Below, one piece after another: positions 23,448 through 33,034 of a stretch of 64,000 nt of DNA (the first letter of the stretch is position 1; each line of letters begins with the position of its first letter). The stretch is from the NCBI GenBank assembly GCA_021799635.1, contig JAJZAB010000002.1:46393-110392 (forward strand), written 5' to 3'. The stretch comes from Microcaldota archaeon. GTDB taxonomy: Archaea > Micrarchaeota > Micrarchaeia > Micrarchaeales > Micrarchaeaceae. The translations under genes and the position numbers were made by a program. The notes below the pieces were generated by a model, which did not search any database, was not told the DNA's origin, and saw only the letters and a program-made list of their open reading frames with translations.

Positions 23448-25442
23448 TCAAGTTTCAATTCCAAAAAGCAAAGCAAAAAGCTTTTCTTCCTTCAGTCTTT
23501 TTTGGGCATCTTGCATTAGTAAATTATAGAGTCCCTCTAGCGATTCTTTACCGTTTCCGAAAGCAGGGAGAGACCTATCGAGATTTTCTATAGTCTTCTG
23601 TATTCTTTCCTCCATATGCTTTATGTTCGGATTATCTGCTTCATATTTGTCTCTTAGTCTGTGGAGTTCAAGGTCCGTTACTGTCCGTCCCTCCTGTTTG
23701 CTTATAAAAATACCAAGCGAGTATTCAAAATATTGTGCCATTATGCATGTGCCTTTATAGTAACTATTTGCTTTAGCAAACGATTTTAGCGCATCTTCAA
23801 GCTTTCCTGTATCCTTAGTGATATTGGATTCCATATATGAGGCCTTAGCTTGGTCAAATTCCTGTTCTGTAACTTTTTTGGCCGCAGTATGTGCAACATC
23901 AAATACTTGTACATCAAATCTCCTAATGGCATCAGCCATAGCCTGCACGTGTCCTGTTATTTTGCTATCATGGTTTATAATATTGACAACGGCTTTATTT
24001 GTCATGTCCTGTGTCTTATCTGATTCGTCACATACAAGTATGGCTTCTGTCCTATTGAGTGCTTCAAGAACCGCTGCGGCTTCTTTCCTGTCTTTTATCG
24101 AAGAGTATGCAATCACGGAACTATCTAAGATTCTTACAACCAAACCCTGTTTCTTGTTATCAGTCTGTATTGTTCTTAAGCCTTCAATATCTCTATTCAG
24201 CCAATTATAAGTTTCGGACTCTGCTGTTATCATGTTTTTACCATCCGCAAGGGCTTCCATCTTTCCAGTATCTAACACTATGTGTTTTACATTCTGGAAT
24301 AGTCTTTGCGGATCTCTTACTCCTGCAAGATAAGGTATGCCTTTTTCCCTGGCGATGACTCCTTCGTGCGAAAGCATACCTCCAAGCTCTGTTATAATTC
24401 CTTTCACATGTCCGCTCCCTACTAATTTTTCCAAATCACGCTGCTCTGTAAACGTTGCTATAAGCACTACATCCATACCTGGAATTTCTTTAACCGTAAA
24501 CCATGGGATTCCTTCGGCTTTGCCTATGCTCACAGGAATGAGGCCACCTATGTTTTTCAAGGCAGGTGTGTCTATAGCTCTTGTTATAGGACGCGATTGC
24601 AATACAAACAATTTACCCGAATCGATGCACCATTCTATGTCCTGCGGGCTTTTGAATGTAGCCATGATCTTTCTTGACGCCTCGGCTATCTCACTTATCT
24701 CATATGATAAAAGTTTTTGTTTTGTCTTAACGGCTAGAGGAACATCTACTATATCAATCCCATTATCACTTGCTTTTGCCTGCAATTTTATCTGGCCACG
24801 CGTGCCTTCTTTATCAATAACATAGATGTCTCCGCTTTCTCTTCCTGAAACAAGCATGCTGCCTTGTCCCAAGATTGCGTTTATTAGAACCGTGTTATCA
24901 TCAACGAAGGCGACTCCAGCTTTCTGTGGCAATAACTGTCTCTGCACGACTACTGCCATAAGTGGTATTTCATCGCCTACAATTGTATCTGAGAACAATG
25001 AAGCGTAGACTTTCTTTATAGCACCTAGAAGTCCGTTTCTATCTACAGATAGTGCAGTTTCGAATTTTCCCGCCTTGCTATCTTTCTCGGCATCCTCTAT
25101 CGTGGCTGAGCTACGCACTGCAACTTTTTGATTTCCAAACCTGCTTTCATATTCAGTAATTATATTTCTGCCAAGCTGCTCGCTAAAGTTCATCTGCATT
25201 ACGATTTCCTTAGCATTACTATTAGAAGCAAGCTGAGAAACAGTCTGCCCATTATCGGAAAGAAAACGCTCGAAAACATCAGTAGGCAGTATAAGGAAAT
25301 CAGGAACATTGAATCCAGCCTCCCTTAATCTAACAAGCCCTGCGCCTTTGCCTCCAAATGTAGCTACAATTTCTTGAAGCGACGGCATATCATTACCTAT
25401 ATTATTCTGTTTGGCTGTTTGTGTTTTAAATGCTGTTGTCAT
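23448..25442 (-). CDS. PEP-synthase-like phosphotransferase B
   Basis: 664 residues. The nucleotide-binding domain (residues 20-290) has VAVRSSATIEDAEKDSKAG and closes with DIEWCIDSGKLFVLQSRPI. The His domain (about 300-400) holds ELGGMLSHEGVIAREKGIP with the phosphohistidine at 359. No PEP-binding barrel follows. Residues 420-664 contain a possible alpha/beta part (LDSSVIAYSSIKDRKEAA, ILVCDESDK) and a helical end, unlike the C-termini of paralogues A and C. A Shine-Dalgarno AAGGAG six bases before the ATG suggests it is translated from a longer mRNA, probably with queF upstream. The acceptor substrate is unknown. Confidence 0.75.
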   Translation of the reverse strand: MTTAFKTQTAKQNNIGNDMPSLQEIVATFGGKGAGLVRLREAGFNVPDFLILPTDVFERFLSDNGQTVSQLASNSNAKEIVMQMNFSEQLGRNIITEYESRFGNQKVAVRSSATIEDAEKDSKAGKFETALSVDRNGLLGAIKKVYASLFSDTIVGDEIPLMAVVVQRQLLPQKAGVAFVDDNTVLINAILGQGSMLVSGRESGDIYVIDKEGTRGQIKLQAKASDNGIDIVDVPLAVKTKQKLLSYEISEIAEASRKIMATFKSPQDIEWCIDSGKLFVLQSRPITRAIDTPALKNIGGLIPVSIGKAEGIPWFTVKEIPGMDVVLIATFTEQRDLEKLVGSGHVKGIITELGGMLSHEGVIAREKGIPYLAGVRDPQRLFQNVKHIVLDTGKMEALADGKNMITAESETYNWLNRDIEGLRTIQTDNKKQGLVVRILDSSVIAYSSIKDRKEAAAVLEALNRTEAILVCDESDKTQDMTNKAVVNIINHDSKITGHVQAMADAIRRFDVQVFDVAHTAAKKVTEQEFDQAKASYMESNITKDTGKLEDALKSFAKANSYYKGTCIMAQYFEYSLGIFISKQEGRTVTDLELHRLRDKYEADNPNIKHMEERIQKTIENLDRSLPAFGNGKESLEGLYNLLMQDAQKRLKEEKLFALLFGIET

Positions 25443-25527
25443 GATAAACTCCTTGACAATTGCTGGCGCACCACGCCTTCTATTCTCAACAGTTTTGGCG
25501 CAATATCATTTTTCAAAGCAAGCCCTC

Positions 25528-25916
25528 TCATAGGACACGCAAGCTCTGATTTCTTTCCACTAAACAGCCCTCTGCTCCACTCCAATATCTTTTAACTATC
25601 GTATTTATCTCTCCTCTAGAATTAACTTTTAGTCTGATAAAAAGCCATCTCGGTTTTGTTGCCCTTTTGAAATCCTCGAATACCTCGTTTATGAGCTCCT
25701 CGTGATATATACCGACGTTCCTGAAAGAGAACAAATATAATTTTGATGCCTTAAGTTCCATCACTCTCTTTTTAGGTCCATATGCCAGCTTCATCGTATA
25801 AAAATCCGGCAAGCCTGCTCTCGGGCACACTGCAGTTAGTTCAGAAAAACATGCTCGCATACGAAATTCTTACTATTGTTTTTATTCTCGAATGTCTCAA
25901 GTTTACGTCTAGGCAT
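25528..25916 (-). pseudogene. queF: QueF/QueF-like gene with a one-base frameshift
   Basis: The first part (from ATG 25916) reads MPRRKLETFENKNNSKNF and CEHV, the expected QueF start. One base is missing in a T run (A run 25845-25849 on the plus strand); with one more base it continues as FSELTAVCPRAGLPDFYTM, containing the catalytic Cys and Asp, then MELKASKLYLFSFRNVG. QueF reduces preQ0 to preQ1; the archaeal QueF-like form makes archaeosine in tRNA. TTAAAAGT about 20 bases before the ATG is the likely promoter. The frameshift may be real or a homopolymer sequencing error; everything else looks intact. Confidence 0.7.
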
Positions 25917-25983
25917 TTTATAACCTGCTACTTTTAAGGACGCTTTATGCTTAGATAGCTTTGCTGTGGCTTAACAAACTCCA

Positions 25984-26718
25984 TTAGAACCTCAATTCGA
26001 CAACAATCGGCATATGATCTGAACCCTCAACTTTGTCTAGTATATCAGAACCTCTGAGCAAGCTGACAAGCTCGTTAGACAGCAGACAATAATCTAGCCT
26101 GTCTGCTTTGCTTTTGTCATTGTACCAGATTCCACTATATTTTCTCACGCCCTTGTGTAGGAACCTGAATGAGTCTGTAAAGCCTGATTTCAAAAATGCA
26201 GAGAGCCACTCCCTCTCTTTAAGCGAAAAGCCAGGCATCCCTTCGTCACCGAACGTGCGATCTATATCTTGATGAGCGATGTTGAAGTCGCCGCATATTA
26301 TAAGCGGCTTCTTTGTACTTAATTCTCTGCAATGGCGTTCAAATTCCCTTAGGAAGTTCAGTTTTGATTCAAGTTTTGCAAGAAAATCTCCTGCAAAAGG
26401 AAAATATGCATTAAGAACATAGAAGCGGTCGAATTCTAGAGTGATTAGTCTGCCATCCTTGTCAAATTCTTCATTCCCGATACCCCTCAAGATAGATAAT
26501 GGGGGCTCCTTTGTCGCTATCAGTGTGCCGCTATAATTAGGTTTTTTGGAGGGAAAGTTTATTGTCTTGTAACTAGATAAGGTCAATGGAAGCGGTACAT
26601 TCGAACTCTTTGTTTCTTGAAAAAGAATCAAATCATATTCCGCACGAGATACAATATCACTTATCGTAGAGAGATTTGCCTTAGTAAAGCCATTAATATT
26701 CCAAGATAAGATATTCAT
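25984..26718 (-). CDS. xth: Exonuclease III-type AP endonuclease
   Basis: 244 residues. MNILSWNINGFTKANLS, LILFQETKSS with the metal-binding Glu, YSGTLIATK, VLNAYFPFAG, ICGDFNIAHQDID and the C-terminal EGSDHMPIVVEL with the catalytic His. All the catalytic positions of the ExoIII family are present. The enzyme cleaves DNA 5' to abasic sites in base excision repair. A few changes from the consensus occur (the usual GGR turn is absent), but length and spacing are normal. The gene is free-standing. Confidence 0.9.
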   Translation of the reverse strand: MNILSWNINGFTKANLSTISDIVSRAEYDLILFQETKSSNVPLPLTLSSYKTINFPSKKPNYSGTLIATKEPPLSILRGIGNEEFDKDGRLITLEFDRFYVLNAYFPFAGDFLAKLESKLNFLREFERHCRELSTKKPLIICGDFNIAHQDIDRTFGDEGMPGFSLKEREWLSAFLKSGFTDSFRFLHKGVRKYSGIWYNDKSKADRLDYCLLSNELVSLLRGSDILDKVEGSDHMPIVVELRF

Positions 26719-26924
26719 ATTATCATTTGTTAAATTTTAGTTATGGATCTCATGCAGAGAATTCCATATTAATGTGAAATAATGTGCTTTGTATAACATT
26801 TATTACTTACTTTGTAATGTGGATTTAATTTACAGCGTGTCATAAAGAAGATGGATGAGTTTGCTGAAAAGAAGCCGGCCCTTTCGGGCCAGCATCCTAT
26901 CCGCTTGCCAGGCCGGCTATTATA

Positions 26925-27098
26925 TCATTGATGTTGACGCATCTGTGCAGAACTTAGTTTACTGTTTAAACCCAATAATTTAGGGCCAAGCTCAAGCAAG
27001 TATTTCTTGAGCTTTGTGTCTAGAGACATGGACATCCAGTTCGTATGACTGCTCCCCTCGAGCACCTCTATTTTAGGTGAAATCCCTTTCGATATCAA
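26925..27098 (-). other. Possible coding remnant in a 472-base gap
   Basis: A minus-strand frame with TTG start gives 57 residues including KIEVLEGSSHTNWMSMSLD and KKYLLELGPKLLGLN, which has protein-like composition but no recognised family. The gap 26719-27190 also contains an 8-base inverted repeat AGCCGGCC...GGCCGGCT (about 26874-26919) with an inner GGCCC-TTTC-GGGCC hairpin, and the racemase promoter (TTATATCT at about 27163). Confidence 0.25.
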
Positions 27099-27190
27099 TT
27101 AATAGCAATTGATATACTTCACTTCGGGTGGACTTCATCTCGACCGATGTGGAGTAGAACTAATTTATATCTATCATCTTATTTACTATT

Positions 27191-27888
27191 ATGAAACAGA
27201 TAAGGATGATTGGTATCTTGGGGGGATGGGACCAGAAGCAACAGCCGAATTCTACAAGAGAATCTTGAAACTCTGCCAGATAGAACATGGCGCAGTGCAA
27301 GATAAGGACTACCCTCAGGTTGCGATATATTCGATGGCACCAAAGGGTTCGGATGAGTCAGGTATTGCAAACAGGAAGCTCCTTTTGACAGAATTTATCG
27401 ACGGAATCATAAGGCTGACTGTTTCTGGTTGCGATTTTGTGGTTTTGCCTTGCAATACTGCGCACACATTTCTTGATGAGCTCAAAACCCATGTAAAGAT
27501 CCCTTTAATCAGCATGACTGAGAAAACAGTGGAGAGAATAAAGAGAAGTGGAGTTAGAACGATTGGCCTCTTATCATCAGAGGATTCATACAAAGAGGAA
27601 GTCTATGCGGCTGCACTGAAGAAGGCCGGGATAAAGCTTATTGCACCATCCGAAAAGGAGAAAAAGCGGGTAACAGATGTAATCTTGCACGCCATGGGCG
27701 GAAAAATTGTCAAAGAGGACAAGAATGTTCTGATTTCTGCCATAAGGAAAATGAAAGTGGAGGGTGCTGAAGCAGTAATAATTGGATGTACTGAACTTTC
27801 ACTTGTACTAAAAGCAGAGGAATCGCCAATAAAGGCATATGATACTTTGGATATTCTTGCAGAGGAGACGTTGAAAGAAGCTTACTGA
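27191..27888 (+). pseudogene. Aspartate/glutamate racemase with a frameshift in a G run
   Basis: From ATG 27191, about 25 bases after an AATTTATATCT box, the codons read MKQIRMIGILGG, the expected start, but the following MGPEATAEFYKRIL is in another frame. The six-G run 27220-27225 would need seven bases. Downstream the protein is complete: CDFVVLPCNTAHTFLDEL with the first catalytic Cys and EAVIIGCTELSLVL with the second. Racemases of this family interconvert D- and L-aspartate or glutamate. The frameshift could be a recent mutation or a sequencing error; a +1 ribosomal slip is possible but unsupported. Confidence 0.75.
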
Positions 27889-28085
27889 TTTTGGGCAGCC
27901 GAGGTAGTCGCTGCGAGCGAGCCTTAACGTTAGTTTATGGGCGAGTCGAGCAGCGGGAACCGCCGAGGTGCCGATTCTGATTATCACTATATTGCAAGTA
28001 GAGTTATAATTTAACCTTACTAAATCATAACTAGAATTTAGATTTAGTAGAAAGGTATAAATATGTTGCTTTACATTAAACAATC

Positions 28086-29294
28086 ATGTACATAGAACGG
28101 GAGATAACCGAGGCTTTCCTGTCAGCATCAAAACTGAACAACGTAGTAGTGATAGTAGGATCCAGACAATCAGGTAAGACTACTTTCCTTAAGGCACAGT
28201 CAAAGAATACCAAGGAGAACTACCTGAGCTTTGATGATCCAGATGTAAAAGAGCTTTTTGATGCTGATATCAAAAGATTCGAAAACCAGTATTTGTCTGG
28301 TGATAATGTTGTGGTATTGGATGAAATACAGTATGGAAAGGAGCCAGGTAGCAAGCTGAAATATCTTGCGGATAAAGGGAAAAAACTCTGGGTGACCTCA
28401 TCTTCGCAAGTAGCCCTTGGCAAGGAGGTGCTTGGGTGGCTTGTTGGCAGAGCATCAGTATTGGCTCTCTATCCGTTTTCAATTAATGAGGTGCTGAAGG
28501 CAGAAGGCCAGAAAGAAGTTACTCCCAGTATTCTTAACAGGATGATAGAGAGACATATTGTATACGGCGGATACCCGAAGGTTGTGCTGGAAAAGGATAT
28601 TTCCAGCAAGGAAGCGATACTCAAAGACCTTTACCAACTTATGATACTCAAGGATGTCGCCCGCACTTTCAACATAGAAGACGGGGCTGGGCTTGAAAGG
28701 CTTGCACAATATCTTTCCCACAATGTCGGAAACCTGATATCGTATGAAGCTCTATCCCGCAATCTGGGGTTATCTTCGCTTTCAGTAAAGAAATACATGA
28801 ATGCGATGGAGAAAAGCTACCTGATAGCCAGAGTTCCATCTTTCTATAAGAACAAGCTAAAGGAGATAGTAAAGCAGCACAAATTATATTTTATAGATAC
28901 AGGGATGCGTAGTGCTGTAGCGAACTCTTTCTACATCTCGCCAGAGACCAAGGGAAAATTGTTTGAAAATTACGTATTTTCGGAGCTGGTCAAGGCGGGC
29001 GAGGATGTGAGATATTGGCGATCGAAGACCAATGCAGAAGTGGATTTTATCGTGCAAAGGCACGGTCAGCCGATACCTATAGAGGTAAAGATCAAGGCAG
29101 ATAAGAAGCACCTCGTAGAGCGAAGCCTGCAATCTTTTATAGAGGCGTACAAACCCAGGAAGGGATTTGTGGTTTTCTATGAGGGTGGACCGGGCACATC
29201 AAAATATAAGGGCTGCGCAATAGATGCAGTTAATATAAAAGATTTGCTGACTGCATTGAAGAAAATGGGAAAGCAGAGCATTCCAATAAAGTGA
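28086..29294 (+). CDS. AAA ATPase with DUF4143 domain
   Basis: 402 residues. Walker A is VGSRQSGKTTFL near residue 25, Walker B VVVLDEIQYGKEPG near residue 76, and a sensor-like WVTSSSQVALG follows. The middle holds a winged-helix segment (NLISYEALSRNLGLSSLSV) and the C-terminus is the DUF4143 nuclease-like domain: ENYVFSELVKAG, WRSKTNAEVDFIV and PIEVKIKADKK, with the D and E-x-K of a PD-(D/E)XK fold. Such proteins are common, mobile and poorly understood. TATAAATATG lies about 25 bases before the ATG, so the mRNA is probably leaderless. Confidence 0.85.
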   Translation: MYIEREITEAFLSASKLNNVVVIVGSRQSGKTTFLKAQSKNTKENYLSFDDPDVKELFDADIKRFENQYLSGDNVVVLDEIQYGKEPGSKLKYLADKGKKLWVTSSSQVALGKEVLGWLVGRASVLALYPFSINEVLKAEGQKEVTPSILNRMIERHIVYGGYPKVVLEKDISSKEAILKDLYQLMILKDVARTFNIEDGAGLERLAQYLSHNVGNLISYEALSRNLGLSSLSVKKYMNAMEKSYLIARVPSFYKNKLKEIVKQHKLYFIDTGMRSAVANSFYISPETKGKLFENYVFSELVKAGEDVRYWRSKTNAEVDFIVQRHGQPIPIEVKIKADKKHLVERSLQSFIEAYKPRKGFVVFYEGGPGTSKYKGCAIDAVNIKDLLTALKKMGKQSIPIK

Positions 29295-29375
29295 AAATCT
29301 GGTGCATCTAACCCCATATTTTTCGACGATAGAACTTTTATTGAAAACTGCCTCTCGACGACAAAAAGTTGGTCA

Positions 29376-29450
29376 TGCTCCCTTCGGGATTTGAACCCGA
29401 GTTGCGGGGTTGAAAGCCCCGCGTCCTTGGCCGTGCTAGACGAAGGGAGC
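29376..29450 (-). tRNA. tRNA-Glu (anticodon TTC)
   Basis: On the minus strand GCTCCCTTC pairs with the matching 3' GAAGGGAGC. Anticodon stem CGGGG/CCCCG encloses CTTTCAA, giving TTC. T loop TTCAAAT. CCA is not encoded. No duplicate of its 3' end was noticed nearby. Confidence 0.95.
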
Positions 29451-29534
29451 AATAAAACCTCCTCTTGGTCGAAGACGGTTTACAATTGCATTTATTTATA
29501 ACTTATTTAAATGTTGCATATCACTATTATTAGC

Positions 29535-30182
29535 ATGGCTGCATTTAGGGGTAAATTTAACGCGGAGGGCGGCAGGTTTATAGCCTTTGAAGGCATCGAT
29601 GGGTCTGGGAAGACAACACAGGCAGCTATGCTGTGCAACCATCTTGGCAGGATAGGACTTCCGTCTGTGCTCACAAGAGAGCCTACAGGCGGCAGGTACG
29701 GAAAGCTTGCCAAAAACATGATAGTCCAAAAAAGAGAATTTGACAGCGCGCATCTTCAGGAGCTGTTTGCGGCAGACAGGATGCAGCACCTAAAGAGATT
29801 TATACTACCAATGCTTGCTGACGGGTTCATTGTTGTTGCAGACAGGTATAAGCTGTCGTCAATGGCATACGGCATTGCGTCTGGCTTGGATGCCGAATGG
29901 CTTGCAAAGCTGAACTCGCGTGCGCCAGAGCCCTTCCTTACCGTCATGCTTGACATACCTCCAAAAACAGCCATGGGTAGGATAGAGAAAAGGGGAGTGG
30001 AGAATACTGCGTTTGAGAAAAAGGAGTTTCTTGGCAGAGTGCGGAAGGCATACTTGAGCCTTGCAGCAGGCCGGAGCGATGTATTGATAATGGATGGAAG
30101 CGGCAGTAGGGATGAGATAGGCAGGAAGGTGGCGAGGGCTGTAGTAAAAAAGTACACCGGGCGAAACTTAAAGCGTGGGTAA
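29535..30182 (+). CDS. tmk: Thymidylate kinase
   Basis: 215 residues from ATG 29535; the ATG at 29511 overlaps the TATTTAAATG promoter box, which would start transcription near 29532. P-loop FIAFEGIDGSGKTTQAAML, then LTREPTGGRYGKLAKN (DR/ExT motif), VVADRYKLSSMAY with the DRY motif, and a lid with RIEKRG. It phosphorylates dTMP to dTDP and acts downstream of the thyA gene at 47.5 kb. Length is typical. Confidence 0.92.
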   Translation: MAAFRGKFNAEGGRFIAFEGIDGSGKTTQAAMLCNHLGRIGLPSVLTREPTGGRYGKLAKNMIVQKREFDSAHLQELFAADRMQHLKRFILPMLADGFIVVADRYKLSSMAYGIASGLDAEWLAKLNSRAPEPFLTVMLDIPPKTAMGRIEKRGVENTAFEKKEFLGRVRKAYLSLAAGRSDVLIMDGSGSRDEIGRKVARAVVKKYTGRNLKRG

Positions 30183-30268
30183 TACCGGCATGATGCCTTC
30201 CCATTGTGCAGCGATGTCGGCACAGCCAAGAGCGTGCGGGTCTGGCGAAATCCGTCTGTTTGGTTGTT

Positions 30269-30826
30269 TCAGTCAGAAATCCTCAAAACTGCATCAAGGA
30301 CAGGATGCAGGGATGTTATGCCATCCTCTATGGTGAAGTGCCCCATGTTATTTATCACCACAACCTCTGCACCAAGCTTTTCGCCGAATATTTTCCCGCT
30401 ATCTTCAGCTACGTACTCGTCGTTATTGGAGTTTATGGCGACAAATTTTTTGCAATGCTTCCTTATTTCACTCCACTCGATATCTTTCTGAAAGAACCCC
30501 CTTATATCTTTCAACCCTATATTTTCTGCAAACCCTGCCACAAACACAGCACCTCCGACGCGCTCCGTCTTTTCGAGCGACTCAAGATACCTCAGTATTG
30601 TGATGCAGCCCAGCGAGTGCCCTATGAAATAGCACTGTTTGTCAGGTACATCAACAACCTTCCTGATATGGCTTACCCATTCGTAAACATTGGGCTTCCT
30701 TGGGCGCGGCATCGCAGGCACCTCCACCGTAAACCTGTTCTCCTCCAGCTTTCTCTTCAACCAGCCGAACCAGCTTTCATCAGGGCTGCCTTCAAATCCA
30801 TGTATTATAAAAGCTCTTTTCTTCAT
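30269..30826 (-). CDS. RBBP9/YdeN-like serine hydrolase
   Basis: 185 residues. The N-terminus RAFIIHGFEGSPDESWFGWL and the nucleophile elbow CYFIGHSLGCITIL match the small alpha/beta hydrolases of the RBBP9/YdeN family. The acid and base are probably in INSNNDEYVA and NNMGHFTIED. Physiological substrates of the family are largely unknown. The start overlaps the stop of the ABC permease (30823-30826), making it the last gene of the PadR-ATPase-permease operon. Confidence 0.88.
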   Translation of the reverse strand: MKKRAFIIHGFEGSPDESWFGWLKRKLEENRFTVEVPAMPRPRKPNVYEWVSHIRKVVDVPDKQCYFIGHSLGCITILRYLESLEKTERVGGAVFVAGFAENIGLKDIRGFFQKDIEWSEIRKHCKKFVAINSNNDEYVAEDSGKIFGEKLGAEVVVINNMGHFTIEDGITSLHPVLDAVLRISD

Positions 30827-31578
30827 ATTTTCATCCTCTTGAAAGAATATGTGCCTATCAGCAGCATCGCAATGGCGAAGCCCAAAATAACCGCGAAGTC
30901 CAGAGGAAGCCCAAAGCTGCTTTTTATGCCGAGTATTACAGTTCGCAGCGCGTCGACGGCGTATGACACCGGGTTGACGGCTACGAAGGCGTAGAGCCAG
31001 CCCGGCAGCTTGTCTACAGGGAAAAGGGCTCCGCTTAGAAAGAAGAGCGGGAATATCACGAAGGTGACAACTAGCCCGAATCCCTCAGGGCTGCTCATCA
31101 GCGCACCGAAGATAAGGCCCATGCTTATCACAGCCACCATGAGTATGAGGACTATTGCGATGCTTACCACCAAGGAGTAGAGCGTGAAGTGTATGCCGAA
31201 GAACAGCACTCCGAGCAGCATCAGTATGGCGACCTGCACCACGCCGTCTGTCGCACCTCCCAGCACCTTTCCAAAGAATATGGTTGTCCTGTGCAGCGGA
31301 GCTACCAGCACCTCCTTCAGAAAGTCCACCCTCTTATCCATTATTATGTAGAGGCCGAAGAACAACGAACCGAACAGCACCGTCATTGCAAGTATACCAG
31401 GAAAAATGTAGTCCGTGTAGCCAACCCCGCCTATGGATAGGATCGAACCCAGCCCGGTGCCGAATATGATGAGCCACATGAGCGGCTGCACAAGTGCGCC
31501 CACAACCCTAGACTTCTCCCTAAGGAAAACCTTGAATTCCCTGTACCATAGGGCATAGAGCCCCCCAAGTTCGCTCAT
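30823..31578 (-). CDS. ABC-2 type transporter permease
   Basis: 251 residues with six predicted membrane helices, beginning LYALWYREFKVFLREKSRV. The ABC-2 signature is present around VTFVIFPLFFLSGALFPVDKLPGW (split: VTFVIFPLFFLS, GALFPVDKLPGW) near residues 170-195. It forms the membrane part of an exporter with the ATPase encoded upstream, four bases apart. Exported substrates of such DrrAB-type systems include drugs, lipids or polysaccharides; the sequence does not reveal which. Confidence 0.9.
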   Translation of the reverse strand: MSELGGLYALWYREFKVFLREKSRVVGALVQPLMWLIIFGTGLGSILSIGGVGYTDYIFPGILAMTVLFGSLFFGLYIIMDKRVDFLKEVLVAPLHRTTIFFGKVLGGATDGVVQVAILMLLGVLFFGIHFTLYSLVVSIAIVLILMVAVISMGLIFGALMSSPEGFGLVVTFVIFPLFFLSGALFPVDKLPGWLYAFVAVNPVSYAVDALRTVILGIKSSFGLPLDFAVILGFAIAMLLIGTYSFKRMKI

Positions 31579-31582
31579 CCAA

Positions 31583-32548
31583 TCACCTGTTGCCCCTGTG
31601 CATCATCCTCTCGAAAGTCCCGCCCTCTCCTGCCTCCTCCCTTATCTCCCTGCCGGTATAGTGCAGGAAAACATCATTCAGGGTAGGCGACCTCAGCTCA
31701 ACACCATCAACGCTGCCCACCTTCTTAAGTATTTCCTGAAGGTGTGAGCCAGCGTCACTTACAGTTAACGTCAGGTATCCTCCATCAACTTTTATGTTCC
31801 TGACGTAGCCGAGCCTCTTTAATGCCGCAATGTTGGGTTTTGCTACCTTGAGCCTCACCACGTCGCCGCCGAGCTTCCTCTTTAGGCTTTCGGGGGTGCC
31901 CATCGCCACGATTTTGCCGTGGTCTATTATGGCTATCCTGTTGCACAGCATATCGGCTTCCTCCATGTAGTGCGTAGTTATCGTTATTGTGACCTTTTTC
32001 TCCGATGCGAGCTTTGTTATATATTTCCACAGGTGCTCCCTGGTCTGCGGATCCAGCCCAAGGGTCGGCTCATCAAGGAAGAGCACCTTAGGCTCGTGGA
32101 GCAGACCCCTCGCCAGCTCCAGCCTCCTGCGCATGCCCCCAGAGTAGTTCTTCATCCTGATGTTCTGCTTTTCGGTAAGGTCCACAAGCTTCAGCACATC
32201 GTCTATCTTTTTGTTTGCTTTTTTCATGTCAACCCCGTACATGAGCGCATGGAGGTAAAGATTTTCCCTTCCGGTAAGCATGTCATCAGAGCTTGGATCC
32301 TGGAACACGAACCCTATGCTGTGCCTCACCTCGGACGGCTGCTTGCTTACTTCGTATCCATTCACGTACGCCTTCCCTTCAGAGGGCGGTATCAGCGTGG
32401 CGAGCATTGATAGCGTCGTGGTCTTCCCGGCGCCGTTCGGCCCAAGCAGCCCGAATATCTCTCCCTCGTTGATGCTCAGGTTCAGTTTGCTTACTGCTGT
32501 AAATCCGCCGAACCTCTTGGTAAGTCCATTTGCAACTATAACAGGCAA
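31583..32548 (-). CDS. ABC transporter ATPase (DrrA type)
   Basis: 321 residues. Walker A GLLGPNGAGKTTTLSML, Q loop FVFQDPSSDDM, signature YSGGMRRRLELARGL, Walker B KVLFLDEPTLGLDPQ and a switch His in ITITTHYMEEAD. The C-terminal 90 residues form the regulatory extension seen in DrrA-type exporters. It is the second gene of a minus-strand operon controlled by the PadR regulator encoded before it; the permease follows directly. Confidence 0.95.
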   Translation of the reverse strand: MPVIVANGLTKRFGGFTAVSKLNLSINEGEIFGLLGPNGAGKTTTLSMLATLIPPSEGKAYVNGYEVSKQPSEVRHSIGFVFQDPSSDDMLTGRENLYLHALMYGVDMKKANKKIDDVLKLVDLTEKQNIRMKNYSGGMRRRLELARGLLHEPKVLFLDEPTLGLDPQTREHLWKYITKLASEKKVTITITTHYMEEADMLCNRIAIIDHGKIVAMGTPESLKRKLGGDVVRLKVAKPNIAALKRLGYVRNIKVDGGYLTLTVSDAGSHLQEILKKVGSVDGVELRSPTLNDVFLHYTGREIREEAGEGGTFERMMHRGNR

Positions 32549-32557
32549 GCCAACACA

Positions 32558-33019
32558 TCAGAGTTTTGAAAGCCTTTCGGCTATTCTTTCCACCCTTCTT
32601 TTGTATGGCAGGAATTTAGACTTATCGCTCTTCTGCAGCTCCTCAAGGTAAGTTGCAGCGCTCTCCATCCCGGCTATCACACTCCCGGTCTCGTCAACCG
32701 GCCCGAACGCGGAGGTGTATTTTTTGGTCAGTTCATACTTGCCATCCTTGTTTTTTGATATAAGGCCCTCGGCGCTCATCTGTTCCAGCAGCGGGTAGAC
32801 CGAACCAGGACTTGGCCTGTACCATCCCATGCTCATCTCCTGTATCCTGTCCATTATCTCTATCCCGTTCATGGGTCGTTCTCCTAGCAGCTTCAGCACC
32901 ACTGGCCTTAGCCAGCCGCGCTTTGCCAGGCCCATCCTCCACGCATTCCCATATCCAAAGCCTCCCATTCCGCTGCCGCGCCATCCCCCGCGCTGCTCTT
33001 TTTCGTAGTTTTCATCCAT
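32558..33019 (-). CDS. PadR-family transcriptional regulator
   Basis: 153 residues. After a Gly/Arg-rich N-terminus, LRPVVLKLLGERPMNGIEIM and RPSPGSVYPLLEQMSAEGLI are the PadR winged helix, followed by KYELTKKYTSAFG and a C-terminal dimerisation helix. PadR proteins repress efflux genes and are released by the substrate. It is the first gene of the ABC exporter operon, and an 18-base palindrome between its TATA box and start codon is the likely operator for autorepression. Confidence 0.9.
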   Translation of the reverse strand: MDENYEKEQRGGWRGSGMGGFGYGNAWRMGLAKRGWLRPVVLKLLGERPMNGIEIMDRIQEMSMGWYRPSPGSVYPLLEQMSAEGLISKNKDGKYELTKKYTSAFGPVDETGSVIAGMESAATYLEELQKSDKSKFLPYKRRVERIAERLSKL

Positions 33020-33034
33020 GCAATCACATATTGT

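Noticed and set aside
27893..27985. GCCGAGGT repeats downstream of the racemase as a possible CRISPR-like or regulatory array
   Set aside because: Only two imperfect copies with irregular spacing; no repeat-spacer pattern anywhere in the window.
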